Positions 54,760 to 64,000 of a DNA stretch of 64,000 nucleotides are shown one piece after another (position 1 is the first letter of the stretch; each line of letters opens with the position of its first letter). Source of the stretch: Siderastrea radians (Eukaryota; Cnidaria; Anthozoa; Scleractinia; Rhizangiidae); the NCBI GenBank assembly GCA_964017195.1, contig OZ024895.1, positions 32,868,893 to 32,932,892 of the forward strand. The letters are read 5' to 3'. The notes beneath the pieces are model-generated. The model was not told the origin of the DNA and did not search any database. It saw nothing but the letters and a program-made list of their open reading frames with translations. A program made the translations under genes and the position numbers.

Positions 54760-55036
54760 GGAAATTATCAAATGTATTGATGTTTAAACAAATTTTCCCA
54801 TCATTTATCACTAAAAAATGTATGTGGGCTAGTAAGGAGAATGTGGATGTTGATGATGGGTAGTATCAGGCAGCATAACAGAAATAGGTAGGACCTAATG
54901 AGGTCCAGAGTAAAGTAAGTGGCAAAATGACATCAACTAAAAACAATGAAATTTCTGGTTGTCGGCACATTTTGAGAAGGCTGCTGTCAAGCTGTCATTT
55001 TTTAATACATATTTTATTATTATGTCGTAGGACTTA

Positions 55037-55416
55037 GGGACTGTTTACATGGAGGGAGGAAGGTTCTAGAAGGCGAATCATCCTAGTGCCACATGTTTTC
55101 TGTCTTCAGTTTACATGCAAAATGTTGAACTTGGCCCTGGCGCTAGGATCTCCCTAGCACTAGGATCTTCCTAGCTGAGGGATAGAAAGATCCTAGCACC
55201 ATGTAAGCTAACTTCGCTCGGATGATCCTACTACTAGGGACAGAAAACAAATACATGTATGACGGCGGCCGGGCGTTCAGCTGCTAAAGGCCGACAGTTT
55301 TATTTGATTTCCAGCAACCACCCCGACCGAAATTTCTGCATGTAAACCAAGCGAAAAGTTGTTTCGCCTTCTGGGATCTTCCTAGTGCTAGGGTCTTCCT
55401 CCATGTAAACAGCCCC
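55037..55416. mobile_element. MITE, ends GGG(A/G)CTGTTTACATGGAGG
   Basis: About 380 bp downstream of SLC17 copy 3. Inverted ends, then CCTAGCACTAGGATC-type repeats in both directions. Non-coding. Confidence 0.75.
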
Positions 55417-56092
55417 AATCGTTGAACTTCGAAAATTCATGCATTATAGGTTCAAATGGTCTCGTTTTACCAGTCCACGTCCTGCAGACTACGTTCTTCG
55501 AAGTCTTGTTTTCCTAGTTTATGTTTCACTGTTCACCGTATTATATTGACTCTTCTTTTTTTTTAGAACTGAATAGATCGACAGCTGTAATGCAACAGCT
55601 ATTGACCTTTACGAATATTATATTGGCTGTTCTTTATCTTATTTATTTTTTTAAATATGGCACAGTTGTAAACTTTATTGTGCATTAAATTGTAATTATT
55701 AAACCTAATTATTCAAGCAGCTTGTAATGTAAAATAGCTGAACCATAAGTTAATTCATGAAATTAATGAAGCACTTTGTGCTCTATATAATAATTTATAA
55801 TGAATAATTTGGCACTTAATGGTACAAAGTAAGAACTTGTTCTTAGGACCATATGTTCAACTTCAACTGTTTCATTTCGTACCATTTTTTTAAATTTATT
55901 TATTTATTTATTCATTTTTTGTATTTCTTTAGTGACCTAATTGAACTCTTTTCCAATCGTATTAGGTGTAAACGGTCGATACCTTTTCCACAATACGTGC
56001 GACCATTTTAACCAGTTTCAGTGGGTATTGAAAACAGTTGAGCAACCGAAGCTACTGACAGTAGAACACGGAAAGACCTAAACCAAAAACGA

Positions 56093-56185
<93 letters not shown>

Positions 56186-57090
56186 CAAACAAAACAAAAC
56201 AAAACAAAACAAAGTAAAACAAACAAAGAAGATACTATCTGCGCTACGACTGGCTGTAAACCTTTTATCATAACTCCATAAAAGATATGATTTTAAATTA
56301 GGTATAGTTGTATGAAAACTTGACAACTATCGTTGGTGGTTTCTATGGTATTATTTGGTTGAGTTCGCAGTAGCTTGGAAAACGCACGTGATAATTGCAT
56401 CAACAAGTAGTTAGATTAAGATATTTTATTTATCTATAGAACACGTACATGTACAGGTACACGTAATACCCATGTACGGACGTACGTGCCTATTTACCTA
56501 TTTACATCATGTGTTGGTGATGTTTAATGCGAAAATCCTGGTAATGACACCATCAAACGGACTGAACCAACATGAAGGCCTGCTGTAAACAAAAATTATG
56601 TTATTGCTTTAATTTCCAAGTTCAACTTTGGAATTTTACTTAAACATTTACCTAAGTTACTGTAATGAAAGGTGGGCTTATCCCTAAAGTTGAAGTTAAG
56701 TTAAATTGACTTTACCTTCTTTTGATTCAAATTGTTATGAAGAATTTCGACTTTCCACTTGATAACACACATGACCGCTGTTCTCAAGTGATTAATTGTA
56801 CTAGTTACAATTTCTCTCACATTGAAAACGCTCTGGAATAAATATGACATATCCGGCTAACTTAAGAGTGTGTTGAAATTATTTTGGTTTAAAATAAATG
56901 GCAAGTAGACAGGGTCCCAGAGAAGGCTAATTTTCTTTTTACGCCCACTTCAAGATGGCGGACATTTGTGTTTTTCATTATCTTAAAGTGCATATGACAG
57001 ATTTTTTTTTATTTGCCTGATCGAATTCTAAATGACATCTTGATATGAATATCAAAAATTATTTTTCGATTTCGATTTTCCTTTCACGCG
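55417..57090. other. Spacer downstream of SLC17 copy 3
   Basis: AT-rich, no supported gene. Holds the AT microsatellite (56095-56184), a short CAAAA run and ACGTACATGTAC-like palindromic sequence at about 56440-56490. Confidence 0.5.
56095..56184. repeat. (TA)45 microsatellite
   Basis: Uninterrupted alternating TA of about 90 bp; cruciform-prone. The Ile/Tyr open frames over it are artefacts. Confidence 0.95.
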
Positions 57091-57271
57091 CTTTTGCCGT
57101 TTAAAAACGTGAAATTTTACTTCCGGTCATGTCAAAAACCGCGCAAAGGGAGACCTGGGCATAGTCACGTTGTGACGTCATACCAGGAACGGAGTCAATG
57201 CCAAAACAAACTACTTGGGCCGCATTGCGGAGATCTAATTCATTTTATTTTTCTTTATTCCGCAACCGCCA

Positions 57272-57925
57272 AATTAAGCACGAAATTATGTGAAACTGCT
57301 GATGTTACAAGTAGTCTGGGCAGTGATTTGGAGCTTTTAAAGTCCATCAAATGTGAATCGCTAACTTCTGAAGTTGAAAGCGAAACAGAACTCGAGATCG
57401 AGAAAGAAGCTATTCAGAACCAAAAGGTCCTTACATAGACAATCCGCTTGCCGATGAAAATTGACTTAAAGAATACTATCAAGAGGTAGAGGAGACAGAA
57501 CGAAGAAAACAGAATCTAGAAAAACCTATTTGATGGTACTGTAGCGCTCGAGACGTAGTAAGATTTCTCATCTCCCGGGGTAAATATTATAATTGTGCTC
57601 GGCTAAATAAACCTTGTTCGCGCTCGGCTAAATAACCGCCTGTTATGCAGGCGGTTACTTTCATACTCTTACAGGTGTAGATGTGGTAACTGTGCTTTAA
57701 ACCATCTGCAAAACGCCGTAGATTGTCTTTGCTTCAAAGAAATTCAGAAATGTGTCGAATCTCTCGTAGCGCCGTTGTATGTTTCGTGGGAAGCCGCAAA
57801 CTTAACACAACAACAGGATGTGTAACAACCTACCCGGCACTGTTCAGTGTTGTCTGACTTTAAAACTGATGGCCGCTACGATCAGATGCAGAAAATATAA
57901 TACGACAGATGGAAGAAAGTATCGT
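57272..57925 (+). pseudogene. P2X7 C-terminal-domain-like gene fragment, disrupted
   Basis: Two exon-like pieces separated by an intron-like stretch with acceptor CTTACAG|G at 57674/57675. The first piece reads, after a frame change near 57424, PYIDNPLADEN*LKEY...EETERRKQNLEK, with TGA where Trp would be expected. The second piece reads CRCGNCALNHLQNAVDCLC then FKEIQKCVESL and EAANLTQQQDV before a stop at 57823. The CxCGNC...CxCxxE(I/L) cysteine pattern resembles the cytoplasmic tail domain of P2X7 receptors, which is multi-copy in many invertebrates. Frame changes and stops show it is not functional here. An inverted-repeat element (57941) interrupts the following sequence. Confidence 0.45.
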
Positions 57926-57940
57926 TCAGTAGATTGGTTC

Positions 57941-58325
57941 GGAACCCGGGGGGGGGGGACTCCCATATGAAAGTGACGGGGATGCTCGTCGTCTCGCTTA
58001 GGGTTGTAAATTGCAGATTTTGGTCTCGCTGAGGGTTTTTAGGAAGGAAAGCCAATATTTTTACCCATTCAGGTATCGCTTAGGGTGTGAGTAAAAAAAT
58101 ATCTACATGAAAAAACCAAACGACGTCAATCTTAAGTGTCAATCTTTAGGGCATTTAAAATCACTGAAGCTCTTATTTGGTTGTCTGTTTTAGCATGGTC
58201 TCATTTAGGGGTCAAATAGCGCCTGAACCACGCCCAGATTGGTCTCCTTTAGGGGTATAATTCTAATTTTCCGACGAGCATCCCCGTCACTTTCATATGG
58301 GAGTCCCCCCCCCCGGGGTTCGGAA
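57941..58325. mobile_element. Inverted-repeat element inserted in P2X7-like fragment
   Basis: TTCGGAACCC, G-run, GACTCCCATATGAAAGTGAC and GGGGATGCTCGTCG on the left, inverted on the right (CGACGAGCATCCCCG...). Arms about 50 bp, about 385 bp long. TTCGGA is present at both junctions and may be a target duplication. Confidence 0.75.
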
Positions 58326-58752
58326 GAGAAGTGCGTAATTCTCTGCGTTCTTGTGGACTCTCTGAGACGTTGTTGTTTTATGTCTATGTAAATTGTGCAA
58401 TAGCAAATCTGATTGATATTTCAGGTCTTTCAATAAGAATAAGCTGCAGTAAGATTATTAAATGAAGATTAGAGTTTGCTCATTCCTTTCAAAACTTAGT
58501 CAGACATGTTTTCATCATAATTTTATAATTATCCGTAGTCCAGTTGTGCAAAAATGAGGGATGTTATAATCTTTACCACAGTTATGAATCAACACTGGTC
58601 AGTATATCGGAAGTAAACAGTGCAGAAATTTCGAGTGTCAATTTGCCCAGACGTATTTTAAATGCAACACGAATGTTTCAGAGAGTCCACAAGAACGCAG
58701 ACAAATCCTCACTTCCCTTCCGAACTAATCTGACAACAATTTCTTCCGTCTA

Positions 58753-58799
58753 TTGCATTATTAACCGGCCGTCGCCATCATGGCGACCGCCGGTTTATG
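58753..58799. repeat. Short GC-rich hairpin
   Basis: TAACCGGCCGTCGCCAT and ATGGCGACCGCCGGTTTA pair with a few mismatches. Near an inverted copy (58677-58724) of sequence at 58319-58365. Confidence 0.5.
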
Positions 58800-59013
58800 A
58801 AATAGACACGGTTTTTCGCGAAAGCAAGTTGGGTTAACATACGAAGAAAGTGCTGTAAAGCTTGTGGTACGGGTACTCAAGAGCGGTACTGTCTTATATA
58901 AGACGCATGCGCATATTAGTCTTCTGAATGTTACCTTCCTTTGTTTTTGTCTTTTAATTTACAGTACTTAAGATATGAACGGCGAAGGGTTGTTTAAGTT
59001 TGGGGTTTTTTGT

Positions 59014-60988
59014 ACAGTACAGCCCAAAAATAATGCACGCGCAAGAACTTCTTTTTGCGTCCGCAAGCCGAGAACTTCTTGCGGCTACTTCCAGGATGCC
59101 TGCGCTTGAATACTGCAAGCCGCAAGGACTTCTTTGCGTTTAGAAGTTAAAACCGCAAGAACTTCTTTGTGGTAAGATATCTGGACCGCAAGTAAGCGCA
59201 AGAACTTCTCTGCGCTAACATCTTAAAAACCCGGAACCCGGAGAAGGTAAAAAAGAGACCAGTTTGTAGCGCAAGGCACGTTCGAAATTGGCTGCCTTTG
59301 TAACTTGCAATCAGTTGTTTATTTGGTCCCTTGTAAGTTTTTTTCTTCGTTTTAGAATTTTTTATCCGATAAAGAGTTCACTAGGTTCTGAATTTGACAC
59401 TGGTCGCCTTCTATGTTATTTTTTAACGGCTAGGGAGAAACGAGACTCAAACGAAGCACGCGTATGTTATTGTTTATGTGTCCCGGAGTCCCAGACATGC
59501 GGTACGCTTAGCGGCGCGAAAGATTTCGCTCGATTTATTTCACTTAAATGAGGAACAATGGCAAAGGACAGTCCATCAGTCACATTATTAAAGAACCGAC
59601 ATTCACCTGTTCAGTGTTGCTGTACTTCCACCAACATATTAAACTCGGAAAAATACTTTTAATTAGTTGCGCTCACTCGTGTGAGAAATGAGCATGGTCA
59701 CTCAGATGAGAAGGAATAATACCCGAAGTCTTAATTGGAAAAACACACTATGTTTGTAAAAATAGTTCCACTCATTACGCTGAAGTCGATATCACATTTT
59801 AAATCTTCGAAGTAAACCAAAAAAGTCTGAAGGAAACTAAAACTCCGCGATCTGAAAGAAATTCGGCACGTCAATTCTAACCTGAGAAAACACAAATCTG
59901 CCGTATGCAAATTTAGTATGATTTGCTACAATGACATTTTGTAACGCAATGCATGAGCAGTTCTCTAAGCCGTCAAGACAGCAAGCCCCGGGCAGCAAGC
60001 TGTGTCGAAAGGCGAATGTGTAGTTGAAATCATATGTCTATGCTATTTCTTCGAGTATCCCTTTTTTGCTGGGAAATTAAACTGGTAAAGATGCAGGGAT
60101 TCTTGACGGGTTCACCCACGAGATGGCATGACCTCCTGCATGTGTAAGTCTTGTCTTGTCTTGCCTGTCAAAGAAGAGTTCGCGCAGTTTGCCACAATTA
60201 TAGCTTTTGGACCTTTTTGTTTCTATTTCTTGGCTTTACCTCGGTGTAAGAACCTGTGAAACTCACGGATGACGTAAAACAAAGGAAACAAAAACATTTT
60301 AAACAATACCGTACAGCAAAACAAAAGCTAACAAACAAAGAAAATCTTGTCAGGTTCTTACACCGAGGTAAACCCTATTTCTTGGATGGAATAAAAAACT
60401 GAATTGAGTCAGTTCTGAGTGGAACCCGTATCACTGTATCTGAGTCACGCTTAAAAAAATTGTTCATGTTTTGTCATGTGCCGGAGATCATGTTTACCGG
60501 GTGTTTATCTTGCAGTCGGAAAGCTGGCGGATATTCCATTTCGTGATGTGAATTTTCTTCGATACTTCGGTTGTTCGAACATTTGCTTCCTTGATTTTTT
60601 TATTAGACTTGTGAACTTTCGCTTGACTTGGCGAATTGTCGCGCCAACACGGCGAAAAATCGCTCGAAAGCTCGGTGATATTTCAAAGAGAATAGAGCGC
60701 GAGATTCGCTCTCATTACTTTTGAAATACCTCACACTAACACGAGCACTACAAGTTTCTTCGGCTGGACCCTCAGTACTTCTTGCGCCTTCTTGCGGCTT
60801 GCGGTAACATTAGTAACTTCTTGCGGCTTCTTGCGGCTAGATTTTCAACTTCTTGCGTTTCGAATGTTCTTGCGGGTAAACTGCAAAAACCTAGCACTTT
60901 CACTTCTTGCGCGGGCTGGCGTGTTCTTGCGGCGCAAGAACTTCTTACGCCACTTTCTTGCGCGTGCATTATTTTTGGGCTGTACTGT
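59014..60988. mobile_element. 2-kb inverted-repeat element with dense subterminal repeats
   Basis: Ends ACAGTACAGCCCAAAAATAA + TGCACGCG, inverted exactly at 60961-60988. The first 200 bp contain repeated CGCAAGAACTTCT/TTGCGG motifs and the last 220 bp contain ACTTCTTGCGGCTTCTTGCG motifs, i.e. the same short motif many times facing inwards from both ends. The middle (59250-60750) has no transposase frame; it contains a nested element (60232-60374). Probably a non-autonomous DNA transposon whose superfamily I cannot name. Confidence 0.72.
60232..60374. mobile_element. 143-bp nested MITE with 9-bp target duplication
   Basis: Ends GG(C)TTTACCTCGGTGTAAGA and inverse; flanked by CTATTTCTT at 60223-60231 and 60375-60383. 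A/C-rich interior (AACAAAC). Inserted within the larger element. Confidence 0.75.
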
Positions 60989-61030
60989 TTAACTGTACTG
61001 TATTTGTCTTGTATAACGCATGCGCAATTG

Positions 61031-62211
61031 AGTAAAGCAGCTAATAGGATTTAATTCGAAATTGGCTGTGTTGTCTGATCTAGTTAGTGGTTATGGTGAA
61101 AGTTTTTTAGCGCAGGATTTTTTTTTATTGGGATTGACATTTTGAGGGGTGTAAAAATGTGGGAGTCAGAAGGATTTGTGAATGTCAGGAGCATATCACG
61201 CTTCTGTGAATGTGATTTACTTTGAAAGTTGCGTTTTGTATAGGAGCGGCGTAATATTGTGCTGCGTGAGAGGCAGTTTCCCTTGGCGATTTATGGGGGG
61301 GGGGGGGGGGGTGGTTTGCGAAGTGGATTGTAAGGTTTCTGATTGGCTAACTTGTATTTCGCAGCGGACAAAAAGGACAGTTGCGTTTTGCCGGCGTGGG
61401 CTAGGAAGAGAAGGAATTGGTACTAGTATGATGATGCAATATTAGTTGATTGCACCATCAGTACATGATAGTTCTTGTGAACGGAGAGAAATGAGTGTTT
61501 ATTTGAGGCGAGAAGTTGGTACGAAGGAATCGTCATTAATAAGGAGATTAATTAATAAGGCAGGTGTTACGAGTCTTTTTGCATTGAAAGAACGAAAATA
61601 TCTGAATATTATCGACGGATTTGTGTGGTTTGCGTGTGGTGTTCGCTAAAGGCTACGAGCAGTCTCACTTTCCGTTCAAAGATAGATAGTGAAGGAAAAG
61701 AAAAAGAGGCGAGTGAGCGCGAAATCGATTGCGGCTCGACAGGCGCGTTAGCTTTCAAAGACGTGGGCGACTGTCGTCCCCGCTCGCTTGTTTACTTTTG
61801 CAAGGGGATTACCGGGTTAGCAAACCGGATTTAAACATCACGTCATGAGATATGCCTTGACGTGCCCCATACTCTGACGATCTGCTCGAGCTCGTGTTTA
61901 TCAAGCGTTATATTTTGATTCTACTGCTATGTTCACTGTTTGTAGTTAAAGTCTAGGCACGACAGTAAATACTTCGACGTCCCTGTGTGAGCATTCTCAG
62001 TTGTGGACGAATTCACATCGACATTCAACGTTTGAGTGATTTTGCGTTTTCCAGCACAAATAAAGCGATAAGAAAGATAAGCTGAGTCATCAGAGTTTAA
62101 ACATTACGTCATCCAGTACCGTTATAGTCAAAATATTGTGTCACACAATCACACTTTTCGTCCCGCCGGTTCGTAAAAAAAAAAGGATCGCGCTAACATT
62201 TGTGAAACCTA
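61031..62211. other. Spacer without supported gene
   Basis: Contains a G16-17 homopolymer run at about 61293-61310 and scattered short open frames with no recognisable domain. I see no gene. Confidence 0.5.
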
Positions 62212-62372
62212 GGGGTGAGGAGGGTCAGAATGGCCGGTTAAGATGCCCAATGGGCTTTCTTGTATTGTGCTGCATCTGATCGTAGCGACCATCTGTTCAG
62301 ACAACACTGAATCCCGGGTGCATTGTTTCACATCCTGTTGTTGTGTCAAGTCCGCGGCTTCGCGTGAGACAA
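62212..62372 (-). pseudogene. Second P2X7-tail-like fragment, inverted
   Basis: Minus strand reads EAADLTQQQDVKQCTRDSVL then SEQMVATIRC, matching EAANLTQQQDV and the DNA that follows it at 57800-57890 on plus. It is short and has no exon context. Confidence 0.45.
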
Positions 62373-62430
62373 CAGCGGTGTAAACAAAACCTGGGACGGG
62401 GCCCATGGCCTAGCCCATGGGCTACCTATC

Positions 62431-62853
62431 AGGGTCTGGAAGGGTATTCTCGGGATCCGGGATTTGACCAAAATACGGTGCGGGATTCGGGAAAACGAAA
62501 AATAACTTGACGGGATTCGGGATTTAACTGCTACCAGGGAAGCGGGATTCGCCAAAATTTGGGCACGGGATGCGGGATTTTGTTGCCTGACGGTCGGAAA
62601 TTCGGGAAATCGTCACGACCCAAATAAACGTTATAGCGGCAAAAGCGAATCAACCAGGCGAGCACAAAATATCAATGAAAAAGGCCAATCTACATCTTAA
62701 ATTTATTAGCTTTTGCAGAAATTAGTCTTTTTAAATGTATTTTTGGGAAAGAAAAAACGAAATTCGGGATAGCGATGAAAAAAGTGCGGGATGCGAGATT
62801 CTCGTGAAAAAGGAGCGGGAATGCGGGATCAGGACCCCCCCTTCCAGACCCTG
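62431..62853. mobile_element. MITE-like element with CGGGAT repeats
   Basis: CAGGGTCTGGAAGGG at the left and CCTTCCAGACCCTG at the right are inverted. Inside are many GGGATTCGGGAT-type units on plus. About 423 bp. The flanks are tandem GGGCTACC(C/T)AT repeats. Confidence 0.65.
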
Positions 62854-63184
62854 ACCTGTGGGCTACCCATGGGCTACCCTGTGGGCCACCCCACAAAAGG
62901 CTGGAAATTAGAATTTATTTAAATTGAATCATTAAAAAATTATTAATGATGGATTTACAATTAGTAGGTTAATCATTAATAGAGGGAACCTAGAAAAAGA
63001 TGAGTAACAACAACATGGGAAATTAGAACAAAAGGGTGCCATATCAGTGCTTTCATAGTGTCCCTACGCCCCAAAATTAATAGGTTAACAATTAGTAGGT
63101 TAATAATTAATAAATACCACAAATGAACTCAAACCAGTCTAAGAAACAGATAGACAAACATAGTGTGAAAACCCTAAAATTTGT

Positions 63185-63240
63185 CCTGAGTGGGATTTGA
63201 ACCCACGTTCTGGACTTTCTAGTGTCGAGGGCGGTTAACG
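63185..63240 (-). repeat. tRNA-derived remnant
   Basis: Minus strand carries AACGTGGGTTCAAATCCCACT, an intact B-box and T arm, followed by CAGGACAA like an acceptor 3' strand. No matching 5' half is seen. Probably a fragment of a tRNA-derived SINE. Confidence 0.4.
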
Positions 63241-63252
63241 GCAGGTCCATTA

Positions 63253-63345
63253 CGGGGGTGAGGGGTAGGGGGTAAAGGGTAAGGGGTGGGGGTTAGGGGT
63301 AGGGACTAAAGAGTATGGGATAGGGGTGAGGGGTAAGGTGTAGAG
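63253..63345 (+). repeat. Purine-rich degenerate GGGGTA/GGGTTA repeats
   Basis: About 90 bp of variants such as GGGGTAGGGGGTAAAGGGTA and GGGGTTAGGGGTAGGG. It resembles decayed TTAGGG sequence or a G-rich minisatellite. Confidence 0.55.
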
Positions 63346-63525
63346 AGTAACAATGCCCTTTATTAAACTGGTTCTCACTGACAACGTACGAGAAACATTT
63401 TTGTTGTTTTTTCTTATAACGTCATAAGTGATCTGAGATACAATTAGTTTCGGGCAAAGCGCTGGTGTTCTGTTCCTGTGCAAAACAGATATTAAATGAC
63501 TGCAAAAGCTGTAATATGCTGGACC

Positions 63526-63557
63526 AAACTGATCCTTACGGCCGTAAGGATCAGTTT
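63526..63557. repeat. Perfect 32-bp palindrome
   Basis: AAACTGATCCTTACGG followed directly by its exact reverse complement, no loop. Confidence 0.85.
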
Positions 63558-64000
63558 GCCGCTGTGTTTCTTCAACTGGAAATGATTAACCTTAAAAAAG
63601 CAGTTTCCACAACGTTGGAGCCCCCCCTCGCCCCCCCCCTTCCCAAATTAAACGAAGGCGAAGGCGTCCCAAGTTAAGATATCTCGCCAGTATTGTCTCT
63701 TAACGATGGCCAATTGTTGTGCAACTATACTAGACTATACTAAATCTGAGGCCTGGATCCGCCCCTGCTACGGTACCAAGTCATGACGTTTCTGCCAAAG
63801 AATTCAGCATTAAAGACCAGTTCATTGTTAGATTAATTCTCTAGTGATTTAATAATAGGATTTGTTTGCAGTACAAATAAAAAATACAGGCGGGAGAATG
63901 GTTCCTTTGGCTATCATTTCTTTGTTTTCTTTCTTTCTTTTCTTTCTCAGAACACGTAACTAAAAATAGAAAACAAAACGCAAAAAAGCCTGTGATTACG

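Noticed and set aside
56008..56326. Frames with long Ile-Tyr repeats
   Set aside because: Translation of the TA microsatellite.
60772..61054. Arg/Leu/Ala-rich frames on both strands near 60.9 kb
   Set aside because: They arise from the CTTCTTGCG subterminal repeats of the inverted-repeat element.
63253..63345. Telomeric repeat marking a chromosome end
   Set aside because: Units are too degenerate and short, and ordinary sequence continues on both sides.

Overview
The window is eukaryotic DNA: genes are split by GT-AG introns, the DNA is AT-rich, and it is full of microsatellites and short inverted-repeat transposons. A secreted PAN/Apple-type protein, an invertebrate sialin-like SLC17 cluster, a Penelope-like element (PLE) with hammerhead ribozymes and P2X7-tail-like fragments together suggest an anthozoan cnidarian, probably a stony coral. 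That assignment is inference. No prokaryotic feature (operon, CRISPR array, phage) is present.

Layout. (1) 497-1849 (+): two-exon gene for a secreted protein with a PAN/Apple-like N-terminus and an unrecognised C-terminal domain. (2) 3218-12095 (-): SLC17 copy 1, ten coding exons giving an intact 480-residue sialin-like transporter, with one GC-AG intron. (3) 12.1-18.7 kb: its 5' flank with PLE remnants, inverted-repeat elements and a tRNA-derived repeat. (4) 18794-31549 (-): SLC17 copy 2, a pseudogene from a tandem segmental duplication that includes the 5' flank (12.1-14.8 kb matches 31.6-35.3 kb). It has lost its start codon, has a nonsense codon and two frameshifting deletions, lacks one exon and has another cut short. 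(5) 35.0-36.2 kb: head-to-head interval between copy 2 and copy 3. (6) 37369-40354 (+): a near full-length PLE with direct terminal repeats, reverse transcriptase and GIY-YIG domains, lying in the 5' intron of copy 3. (7) 41074-54583 (+): SLC17 copy 3, ten coding exons, 500 residues, intact. (8) 54.6-64.0 kb: no intact gene seen; AT microsatellite, several MITE-like elements, P2X7-tail-like fragments and a 2-kb inverted-repeat element with dense subterminal repeats.

The three SLC17 loci share the same ten-exon CDS architecture (225-273, 37, 195-200, 88, 87, 131, 150, 130-133, about 239-242 and 156-162 nt) and an upstream non-coding exon, so they are paralogues from local duplication: two in tandem on minus, one inverted on plus. 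The products should be polytopic anion/H+ (or Na+) symporters of lysosomal, vesicular or plasma membranes.

The most striking non-genic feature is the PLE: each terminal repeat carries a minimal hammerhead ribozyme with a self-complementary ACGU in place of stem III, an architecture expected to act as a dimer, and the left ribozyme core overlaps the element's start codons. I found no convincing wholly new system. The other notable signals are the decaying paralogue, filled and empty insertion sites between paralogous segments, and several TTAA-flanked inverted-repeat elements.
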